A DNA stretch of 5,966 bases from contig JALVEF010000015.1 of assembly GCA_027031185.1 (NCBI GenBank), positions 1 through 5,966 on the forward strand. The letters run 5' to 3'. Positions 1 through 5,966 of the stretch are shown one piece after another; the first letter of the stretch is position 1, and every line of letters starts with the position of its first letter. Origin of the DNA: Saprospiraceae bacterium. Lineage in GTDB: Bacteria > Bacteroidota > Bacteroidia > Chitinophagales > Saprospiraceae. The notes beneath the pieces were generated by a model. That model was not told the origin of the DNA and did no database searches. It worked only from the letters and a program-made list of their open reading frames with translations. A program made the translations under genes and the position numbers.

Positions 1-841
1 GGGTGGTCATGGCAATATCATCATGCCTAGAGTCCAAAAAGACCAGATTTTGCAAAAGGCTAGAGCAAAGGAAATGGCGGAAGTGTTTACACCGTCTTGG
101 GTTTGTAATGCACAGAATAATTTGATAGACAATGCTTGGTTTGGTGAGGAAGGAGTATTCAATCGTGAAATCGTAAAATCTGACGGCGCTAAAAGTTGGG
201 AAGTCAACCCGAATAAAATCAAATTTCCAAAAGGCAAAACATGGAAACATTACGTTCGTGACACCCGTCTTGAAATCGCATGTGGAGAGGCACCTTACAT
301 TACCAGTCGGTATGATACGACAACCGGTGAGTTTATTCCTGTCGAAAATAGAATCGGAATATTAGACCGGAAACTCAGGGTCATAGATGAAAATGTAAAT
401 ACTACGGGTAATTGGCTTAAAGCTGCCCAAACAGCTTATAAAAATACTTATGCATTTGAGTGGCAGGGCGACAGCTTGTTATTGGCCAGAGAATCCATGC
501 TTATCACTTTTATAGAAAATTACACCCAAAAATTTGGCAAAGAGCCGCTGTTGAGATCTATCCAATACATCGCCTATATCATTTCGTGGAACGTTTGGCA
601 AATGGATGGTTTGAAAGGTGTCATTCCCAATAGTTGCAATGATAAGATTATTAAGACAAAAACTCTTTTGGGAGAAACGGAAATCACAAAAATACCATGC
701 GAAGGATGCCTGAAAAATAATATTTTCAAACACAATGGAACCTACTGCTTAATAAAAGACTGGGCAGCCAAAGACCCGAAAACAGGTAAAACAGGCAAAA
801 AAATCAGGTTCGTTGATCTTTTAAAGGGAAAAAGAAAATGA
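1..841 (+). CDS. Restriction-modification M-subunit-like protein, 5' partial
   Basis: This is probably the partner subunit of the helicase-methyltransferase encoded next. The reading frame (first complete codon at base 2) is open through the left edge. It reads GGHGNII before the Met at base 23, and that prefix resembles internal sequence of this family as I remember it, so the true start probably lies outside the window. From Met23: EVFTP at 20-24 (motif X-like, as in N6-adenine methyltransferases), LEIACGEAPY at 83-92 (motif I-like AdoMet pocket), FEWQGDSLLLAR at 145-156 and WNVWQMDGL (motif II/III-like). No [DNS]PP[YFW] catalytic motif IV follows; NPPY is found in the next gene. Cys226, Cys229, His237 and Cys242 could form a small zinc site. 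The lysine-rich tail ends at a TGA that overlaps the next ATG by four bases. The family assignment is fairly secure. Independent catalytic activity is doubtful; a structural, AdoMet-binding or DNA-binding role is equally possible. Confidence 0.85.
   Translation, partial: GGHGNIIMPRVQKDQILQKARAKEMAEVFTPSWVCNAQNNLIDNAWFGEEGVFNREIVKSDGAKSWEVNPNKIKFPKGKTWKHYVRDTRLEIACGEAPYITSRYDTTTGEFIPVENRIGILDRKLRVIDENVNTTGNWLKAAQTAYKNTYAFEWQGDSLLLARESMLITFIENYTQKFGKEPLLRSIQYIAYIISWNVWQMDGLKGVIPNSCNDKIIKTKTLLGETEITKIPCEGCLKNNIFKHNGTYCLIKDWAAKDPKTGKTGKKIRFVDLLKGKRK
823..841 (+). promoter_or_regulatory. Weak ribosome binding site and ATGA stop-start overlap
   Basis: An AAAGGG sequence (823-828) lies 9 bases before the ATG of the large restriction-modification gene, inside the lysine-rich tail of the M-like gene. 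The four bases ATGA (838-841) contain both the start of the second gene and the TGA stop of the first. The overlap supports translational coupling and matched production of two subunits. The purine run could also simply reflect lysine codons, so its role as a binding site is uncertain. Confidence 0.45.
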
Positions 842-3800
842 AATTTTCTTCATCGCTTAAATTAAAGCTGATATATGTTTTTCGCATCAATGATGATGCG
901 CACACTGGCTGTCTCAAAATTGGAGAGGCCACTTCTGATGATGAAAACATTTGGGGCTTAGAACCTAACAGCAAAGCACTTAACAAAGCAGCCAAAAAAC
1001 GTATTGACCAATACACACAAACAGCGGGCATTGCTTATGAACTGCTGTACACAGAGCTATGTGTTTATAATGACAAAGGAGGTCTCAAGTCATTCTCAGA
1101 CCATGAAGTGCATCAAGTACTGACACGTTCGGGTATCAAAAAGAAAATTTTTGACACTAAGAACAAGGCCAATGAATGGTTCACCACTGACCTCGAAACG
1201 GTGAAAAAGGCAATTAAAGCAGTCAAAGAAGGCCGAGATGCACTACATTCAAGTGAAATAACAGAGTCACAATCGCCTATCATATTCCGACCCGAGCAAA
1301 AAGAGGCCATTAAAAAAACAGCTAAGCAATTCAAGATGGGAAATGAAATGCTTTGGTTTGCCAAAATGCGTTTTGGGAAAACTCTCTCTGCATTGCAAGT
1401 GGTGAAAGAGCATAATTTTACGCGCACCCTCATTTTGACTCACCGGCCGGTAGTGGACAAAGGTTGGTTTGAAGATTTTGGAAAGATTTTCTATGACTCG
1501 CCTCAATTTTCTTACGGTTCAAAAAACAAAGGAAATCAATTTGCAACGCTCGAACGTAAATGCAAAAAAGTCCATTCAAAATATATCTATTTCGCTTCCA
1601 TGCAAGATTTGCGTGGCTCTGAACGGGTCGGTGGCAACTTTGATAAAAACGATGAAATTTTCAGCACCGATTGGGACTTTATTATCATTGATGAAGCCCA
1701 TGAAGGAACGCAAACAGAACTGGGTAAAAATGTACTTGCGGAACTTAAAAAAGATAACACCAAAGTCCTGCACTTATCCGGTACTCCATTCAACCTGTTG
1801 GCTCGCTACAAGGAAAATGAAATTTTCACTTGGGATTATGTCATGGAGCAAAAAGCCAAAGCGGAATGGGATGAGATTCACTTTGGCGACCCTAACCCCT
1901 ATGCCGCTCTGCCTAAGCTCAACATCTTCACGTATGACTTGGGTAAATTACTTCATGGGTATATCGACGAAGAAGTTGCTTTTAACTTCCGTGAATTTTT
2001 CAGGGTAGATGATTCGGGTGATTTTTTGCACAAAAAGGACGTTCTTTCGTTTTTGAACTTAATCTGTAAGTCAGATGGAAAAAGCAACTATCCTTATTCC
2101 ACTCAGGAGTATCGGGACAATTTCCGTCACTCGCTTTGGATGGTGCCGGGGGTGAGAGAAGCAAAAGCATTGAGCACTTTGTTGAAAAAACATCCCGTTT
2201 TCAGTCAATTTGAAATCGTGAATGTAGCAGGTGATGGCGATGAAGAAGTAGCCCGTGAAGATGCTTTGAAAAAGGTAGAAAAAGCCATCACCGACAAACC
2301 GCATAAAACCTATACGATCACGCTTTCTTGCGGCCGCTTGACGACCGGTGTTTCCGTAAAGGCGTGGACTGCTGTATTCATGCTTTCAGGCTCGCACAAT
2401 ACATCTGCTTCCTCTTACATGCAAACGATATTCAGGGTGCAAACTCCGGCTACTATCAACGGCAAGGTCAAAGAAGAGTGTTTTGTCTTTGATTTTGCCC
2501 CGGATCGCACTTTGAAGGTCATTGCTGAAACGGCCAAAGTTTCTGCCAAGGCAGGAAAAACCAGCGATTCAGACCGCAGTATCATGGGAGAGTTCCTCAA
2601 CTTCTGCCCCATCATTGCCTTCGACGGTTCGCGTATGAAGGATTATGATGTAAATGGCATGCTCGAACAGCTTAAAAAGGTCTATATCGAGCGGGTGGTA
2701 AGAAATGGTTTTGAGGATGGGTATCTGTATAATCGCGACCAATTGATGCAGTTGAGCGACTTAGAAATAGATGCGTTTAACGGTCTGAAAAAGGTCATAG
2801 GTACTACCAAGGCTATGCCCAAAACCAAAGATATTGAAATCAACAGACAAGGATTTACCGAAGAGGAATACGAACAAATAGAGCAAGCCCAAAAAAAGAA
2901 GAAAAGAGAACTCTCTCCTGAAGAAAAGGAATTGCTCAAACGGTACAAGGAGCAAAAGAAAATGCGCGATACCGCCATTTCCATCTTACGAGGCATTTCC
3001 ATTCGTATGCCACTGTTGATTTATGGTGCAGATGTTTCCGATGAAGAAAAGGAACTGACACTCGATAATTTTACCGAATTGGTGGATGACCAATCTTGGA
3101 AGGAATTTATGCCTAAAGGCGTTACCAAGGAGGTCTTTCAGAAGTTCAAGAAATATTACGAGCCTGATATATTCCGGGCAGCCGCTAAGCGCATCCGTGC
3201 TTTGGCCCGGGTGGCCGACGAGCAGCCGATTGAAGAGCGAATTAAGCGCATTACCGACATTTTCAGCACCTTTAGAAATCCCGATAAAGAAACCGTCTTA
3301 ACCCCCTGGCGGGTGGTGAATATGCACTTGGGCGACTGCCTGGGTGGCTATAGCTTCTTAGATGAGACACGAGAAAAGACCATCGCCCAACCGCACTTTG
3401 TCTCCCAGGGGAAAGTAACCGAAGAAGTGTTTGCCACTGACTCCCGAATCTTAGAAATCAATTCCAAATCGGGTTTATATCCGCTTTATGTCACCTATTC
3501 CATTTTCCGCAACCGGTTCAAAGAAAAATATCCCGGACGGGAACTCAACACGCTTACTGTTGAAGAACAGCAAGCACTATGGGATGAAACCGTAGCCGAA
3601 AATGTATTTGTACTTTGCAAAACACCTATGGCAAAAAGCATCACCAAACGCACCCTAGTGGGCTTTAGAACGGCCAAAGTGAACATCCACTATTTTGAAG
3701 ACATGGTGTACCAGATTAAACACCGTCCCGAAAAGTTTATCGCTAAAATCCGAAAAGGACAAAGCTATTGGAAGGCTAATAAAAACAATGATATGAACTT

Positions 3801-4809
3801 TACAGCAGTTATAGGTAATCCGCCTTATCAAGAAATGGATGGTGGTACAGACCGTGGTGCAGTGCCAGTTTACCACCTCTTTGTTAATGTCGGGAAGCGG
3901 CTTAGTCCTAATTATATTTCAATGATAGTGCCCGCAAGATGGTATGCAGGAGGGAGGGGACTTGATTCTTTTAGAGAATCAATGCTAAATGATAAAAGGG
4001 TTTCTGTTCTTGTAGATTATGAAACGAGTAAAACTCTATTTCCAACTGTGGATATAGCAGGTGGCCTTTGCTATTTTCTATGGTCAAAAGAAAGTAAGGG
4101 GCTTTGTACAGTCAAAAATCCAGAAGCGCTGCTAGTGAAATCTATTGATAGAGAATTGGACGAATTTGGTATTTTTGTTCGTTCAAATGCTGCGATTAGT
4201 ATCTTGCAAAAAATTCAATCGATTTCATCTTCCTTTCTTAAAGAAATGGTTCTGTCAATTAATCCTTTTGGTTTTAGGACTTACTATAGAGGTAGAGATG
4301 AAAAGAGACCAAATCATATTAGAATACTCACTAGTGCTGGCTGGAGTTATGTAGATCGCAATAGTGTGCAAAAAAGCCAAGATTTAATAAATAAGTTTAA
4401 AGTTATTGTAGGTCGGTTTGTGCCAAGCAATGGAGAATTGAATGTCAAGCCAGGTGAAGGTTATAGAGTGATTACAACTCCTCGAATCTTAGAGCCAAAT
4501 GAGATTAATACTGAAACTTATATTGATGTTGCAGTATTTGATACAAGGCAAGAAGCCATGAACTATACTTCTTACCTGCATTCAAAGTTTGCTCGATTTT
4601 TATTACGCCAATCAATCACTTCAGTGAACGTGACCAAAGAATGCTTTTCATTCATCCCCCTCCAAGACTTCACCTCCAAGTCCGACATAGACTGGAGCAA
4701 GTCTATCGCGGAAATAGATCAACAGCTGTACAAGAAGTACGGCTTGAATGAAGAAGAGATTGCATTTATTGAGAGGATGATCAAGCCGATGGCAGCATAT
4801 AATGCGTAA
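838..4809 (+). CDS. GIY-YIG / SF2 helicase / Eco57I-type adenine methyltransferase fusion (restriction-modification enzyme)
   Basis: This 1,323-residue cytoplasmic enzyme is predicted to methylate adenine, move along DNA with ATP and cut unmodified DNA. Residues 1-100 resemble a T5orf172-type GIY-YIG nuclease: LIYVF (Tyr13), LKIG (26-29), Arg55 and DHEVHQVL with Glu90. Residues 150-540 form an SF2 motor: RPEQ at 151, Walker A variant AKMRFGKT at 175-182, DEAH at 285-288, SGTPF at 314-318, GRLTTGVSV at 499-507 and QTIFR at 529-533. A charged, Lys/Glu-rich helical stretch lies at about 675-710. The methyltransferase follows, with a degenerate motif I (RILEINSKSGLY from 870), GNPPYQ at 993-998 (catalytic NPPY) and FPTVDIAGG at 1068. 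The recognition region runs to about 1265 and the protein ends with a KKYGL...MIKPM segment typical of this family. The start overlaps the previous stop (ATGA). The domain plan resembles Type ISP enzymes with a different nuclease. The helicase and methyltransferase calls are firm; nuclease activity is inferred. Confidence 0.93.
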   Translation: MKFSSSLKLKLIYVFRINDDAHTGCLKIGEATSDDENIWGLEPNSKALNKAAKKRIDQYTQTAGIAYELLYTELCVYNDKGGLKSFSDHEVHQVLTRSGIKKKIFDTKNKANEWFTTDLETVKKAIKAVKEGRDALHSSEITESQSPIIFRPEQKEAIKKTAKQFKMGNEMLWFAKMRFGKTLSALQVVKEHNFTRTLILTHRPVVDKGWFEDFGKIFYDSPQFSYGSKNKGNQFATLERKCKKVHSKYIYFASMQDLRGSERVGGNFDKNDEIFSTDWDFIIIDEAHEGTQTELGKNVLAELKKDNTKVLHLSGTPFNLLARYKENEIFTWDYVMEQKAKAEWDEIHFGDPNPYAALPKLNIFTYDLGKLLHGYIDEEVAFNFREFFRVDDSGDFLHKKDVLSFLNLICKSDGKSNYPYSTQEYRDNFRHSLWMVPGVREAKALSTLLKKHPVFSQFEIVNVAGDGDEEVAREDALKKVEKAITDKPHKTYTITLSCGRLTTGVSVKAWTAVFMLSGSHNTSASSYMQTIFRVQTPATINGKVKEECFVFDFAPDRTLKVIAETAKVSAKAGKTSDSDRSIMGEFLNFCPIIAFDGSRMKDYDVNGMLEQLKKVYIERVVRNGFEDGYLYNRDQLMQLSDLEIDAFNGLKKVIGTTKAMPKTKDIEINRQGFTEEEYEQIEQAQKKKKRELSPEEKELLKRYKEQKKMRDTAISILRGISIRMPLLIYGADVSDEEKELTLDNFTELVDDQSWKEFMPKGVTKEVFQKFKKYYEPDIFRAAAKRIRALARVADEQPIEERIKRITDIFSTFRNPDKETVLTPWRVVNMHLGDCLGGYSFLDETREKTIAQPHFVSQGKVTEEVFATDSRILEINSKSGLYPLYVTYSIFRNRFKEKYPGRELNTLTVEEQQALWDETVAENVFVLCKTPMAKSITKRTLVGFRTAKVNIHYFEDMVYQIKHRPEKFIAKIRKGQSYWKANKNNDMNFTAVIGNPPYQEMDGGTDRGAVPVYHLFVNVGKRLSPNYISMIVPARWYAGGRGLDSFRESMLNDKRVSVLVDYETSKTLFPTVDIAGGLCYFLWSKESKGLCTVKNPEALLVKSIDRELDEFGIFVRSNAAISILQKIQSISSSFLKEMVLSINPFGFRTYYRGRDEKRPNHIRILTSAGWSYVDRNSVQKSQDLINKFKVIVGRFVPSNGELNVKPGEGYRVITTPRILEPNEINTETYIDVAVFDTRQEAMNYTSYLHSKFARFLLRQSITSVNVTKECFSFIPLQDFTSKSDIDWSKSIAEIDQQLYKKYGLNEEEIAFIERMIKPMAAYNA
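3901..4620 (+). other. AT-rich recognition-domain segment inside the methyltransferase gene
   Basis: Hand counts give about 35% GC for bases 3961-4620 (229 of 660), against about 44% for 3301-3840 (238 of 540) and about 46% for 4621-4740. The low-GC block codes for residues 1022-1261, which is the part after NPPY: the rest of the catalytic fold plus the presumed target-recognition domain. Such a block is expected where recognition domains are swapped by recombination between alleles. Edges are approximate: the 60 bases at 3841-3900 are still about 55% GC. Relaxed selection or ordinary domain-specific composition could give a weaker version of the same pattern. Confidence 0.6.
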
Positions 4810-4818
4810 ATTTGTAGT

Positions 4819-5694
4819 ATGTTTTATAGAAGAAAAGTCATATTGGGGTTAATTGAACTACTGGGTGGAGAAGTAGAAAAACTCCGATTCCAGAAGTTGT
4901 TATTTTTGTATGCCACGAAAAAGCAAAATCCGGAGTATGACTTTGTGCCTTATAAGTATGGCTGCTATTCCTACTCTGCCAAGGCGGACATGAACACCAT
5001 GGTCAGGAAAGGATTTTTAACGGAAACGGAAAATAAATACAAAAAAATTGACACATCCAATTATCTACAAAAACTAAAACCCGTGGATCGTGGGTTGTTG
5101 CAACAAGTCGTTGCGGATTATGGTGCTATGAGTAGCCGCGCACTCATCAAACATACCTATCTTAATTTTCCGTTCTATGCGATTAAAAGCACCATTGCCA
5201 AAGACCTCTTGCCAGGCAAACTTTATGCGTATGTAGCCCGTGCTGTCCCTAAAGAAACAGAAACCACCTTGTTTACCATTGGCTACGAAGGCATCTCACT
5301 GGAAAAATACTTGCAAAAACTCGTCAAGAACAATGTAAAACTTTTGGTAGATGTTCGGAAAAATCCGCTGAGCATGAAATTTGGCTTTAGTAAAACATTG
5401 CTCCAACGCTACTGCAACATTGAATATGTGCACATTCCCCAAGTAGGAATTGATTCAGATAAACGGCAGCAGTTGGTAACCCAGGCAGATTATGACCGCT
5501 TATTTGCAGAATATCGTAAGACAACATTGACAGAAACGGCTGAGTCTCAGCAGCAAATTGTTAAGCTCCTACGCAAATATAAACGTATTGCCCTTACTTG
5601 CTTCGAAGCAGAACCATGTCAATGTCATCGAACGCATTTGGCAGAAGCTATTTTACAAACTCAATATTTTAACTACCCTTTAAAACATCTGTAA
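4819..5694 (+). CDS. Panacea/YwgA-like domain fused to DUF488
   Basis: This 291-residue protein has two parts. Residues 1-135 contain FQKLLFLY (24-31) and YDFVPYKYGCYS (40-51), then an Asp/Met/Leu-rich helix and KGFL. This pattern resembles the small helical domains of the Panacea/SocA (DUF4065) and YwgA groups, some of which act as antitoxin or adaptor modules. Residues 149-285 are a DUF488 domain: FTIGYEG (152-158), LLVDVR (175-180) followed by NPLS, His205 in YVHIPQVG, and the signature CFEAEPCQCHR (261-271), whose Cys and His residues could be catalytic or bind metal. No signal peptide or membrane segment is seen. The biochemical function of DUF488 is not established, so none is assigned. 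The gene starts 9 bases after the upstream stop without a clear ribosome binding site and is followed one base after its stop by the next start, so it is almost certainly in the same operon. The DUF488 call is firm; the N-terminal assignment is tentative. Confidence 0.88.
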   Translation: MFYRRKVILGLIELLGGEVEKLRFQKLLFLYATKKQNPEYDFVPYKYGCYSYSAKADMNTMVRKGFLTETENKYKKIDTSNYLQKLKPVDRGLLQQVVADYGAMSSRALIKHTYLNFPFYAIKSTIAKDLLPGKLYAYVARAVPKETETTLFTIGYEGISLEKYLQKLVKNNVKLLVDVRKNPLSMKFGFSKTLLQRYCNIEYVHIPQVGIDSDKRQQLVTQADYDRLFAEYRKTTLTETAESQQQIVKLLRKYKRIALTCFEAEPCQCHRTHLAEAILQTQYFNYPLKHL

Positions 5695-5695
5695 A

Positions 5696-5966
5696 ATGGC
5701 CTTAACAAAAATACTCATTACTGTAAAAACCTACCCAACCCTCTCAACAAAATACGACGAGTTGGTTTGCACGGCAGGTTTTCGGGAAGATGGAACTTGG
5801 GTGCGGATATATCCGGTGCCTTTTCGCAAACGCACTTATGCAGAGCAATACAAGAAATACGATTGGATTGAGCTTGATCTGGTTAAAAACACCAGTGATT
5901 TCCGTCCCGAAAGTTTCAGACCGGCATCTTTAGAAACAGAAATAAAGGTAATCGGCCATGTAGATA
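5696..5966 (+). CDS. Uncharacterised DUF488-linked protein with VRIYPVPFR motif, 3' partial
   Basis: Only the first 90 residues are in the window; the frame stays open to the right edge. The protein begins MALTKILITVKTYPTLS, then YDELVCTAGFREDG (20-33), TWVRIYPVPFR (34-44), YKKYDWIELDL (52-62) and FRPESFRP (69-76). The pattern of a beta-strand start, a Cys-containing strand, then a Trp-Val-Arg-Ile-Tyr-Pro strand and an aromatic-acidic strand suggests a compact, mostly beta domain. There is no signal peptide, membrane segment or recognised catalytic motif. I have the impression that similar proteins sit next to DUF488 genes elsewhere, but I cannot confirm it here and assign no function. The ATG lies one base after the preceding TAA (TAAAATG) with no Shine-Dalgarno sequence, which suggests translational coupling. 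Long conserved-looking aromatic and charged motifs and lack of stops over 271 bases support a real gene. Confidence 0.85.
   Translation, partial: MALTKILITVKTYPTLSTKYDELVCTAGFREDGTWVRIYPVPFRKRTYAEQYKKYDWIELDLVKNTSDFRPESFRPASLETEIKVIGHVD

Noticed and set aside
838..1828. ATGAAATTTTC occurring three times (at 838 and near 1652 and 1818)
   Set aside because: The internal copies arise from Asp/Asn-Glu-Ile-Phe codons in another frame; the spacing is irregular and flanks do not match.
1469..2008. Overlapping 179-codon open frame on the + strand within the helicase region, and many minus-strand open frames elsewhere
   Set aside because: They lie inside the strongly motif-supported large gene, show no recognisable domain, and have the composition expected of frame shadows.
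3841..3877. Perfect 7-base inverted repeat GGTGGTA...TACCACC with a 23-base loop at the edge of the low-GC block
   Set aside because: Arms this short with loops up to 30 bases are expected several times by chance in 6 kb, and no matching copy is seen at the other edge of the block near 4620, so it is not supported as a recombination site.
3948..3960. Purine-rich AGGAGGGAGGGGA that could serve as an internal ribosome binding site or G-quadruplex
   Set aside because: The next in-frame ATG is about 21 bases further on, too far for normal initiation, and there are only three short G runs. The sequence is explained by codons for Ala-Gly-Gly-Arg-Gly.
4807..4814. TAAATTTG, an exact match to the Bacteroidota -7 promoter pattern TAnnTTTG, just before the DUF488 gene
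   Set aside because: No TTTG-like -33 element lies at the expected 17-23 base spacing; the nearest TTG ends about 35 bases upstream. Transcription would start at or within the gene's start codon, so a chance match is likelier.

Overview
This 5,966-base window holds four genes in tandem on the + strand with almost no space between them. No convincing promoter, terminator, RNA gene, mobile element, repeat array or integration site is visible. The first gene is cut by the left edge and the fourth by the right edge, so the window is the middle of a longer operon. Protein family resemblance, moderate GC (35-50% by hand count) and starts with little or no Shine-Dalgarno sequence fit a Bacteroidota-like bacterium. 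That taxon is an inference, and the genes look horizontally mobile.

Layout: (1) bases 1-841, 5'-truncated, a restriction-modification 'M subunit' type protein carrying an EVFTP motif and an AdoMet-pocket-like segment, but no NPPY catalytic motif. (2) bases 838-4809, a 1,323-residue single-chain protein. It reads in order as a GIY-YIG-type nuclease domain, an SF2 DEAH helicase/translocase, a charged helical spacer, an Eco57I-type N6-adenine methyltransferase domain with NPPY, a target-recognition region, and a tail ending at a conserved-looking KKYGL...MIKPM segment. (3) bases 4819-5694, a 291-residue fusion of a Panacea/YwgA-like N-terminal domain to a DUF488 domain. (4) bases 5696 to the right edge, the first 90 residues of a protein I can place only as an unnamed family with a VRIYPVPFR motif.

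Genes 1 and 2 overlap by four bases (ATGA). Genes 2 and 3 are 9 bases apart and genes 3 and 4 are 1 base apart, so all four are probably co-transcribed. Genes 1 and 2 most likely form a restriction-modification system in which methylation, ATP-driven translocation and cleavage sit mainly on one chain. The plan resembles Type ISP enzymes, but with a GIY-YIG domain in place of the usual Mrr-like nuclease and with an added M-like partner. Genes 3 and 4 are not standard restriction-modification parts. Their tight linkage suggests an accessory module, making the four-gene set the best candidate for a poorly described defence system. The recognition-domain part of gene 2 is clearly richer in A+T than its flanks, as expected if specificity domains are exchanged between alleles.
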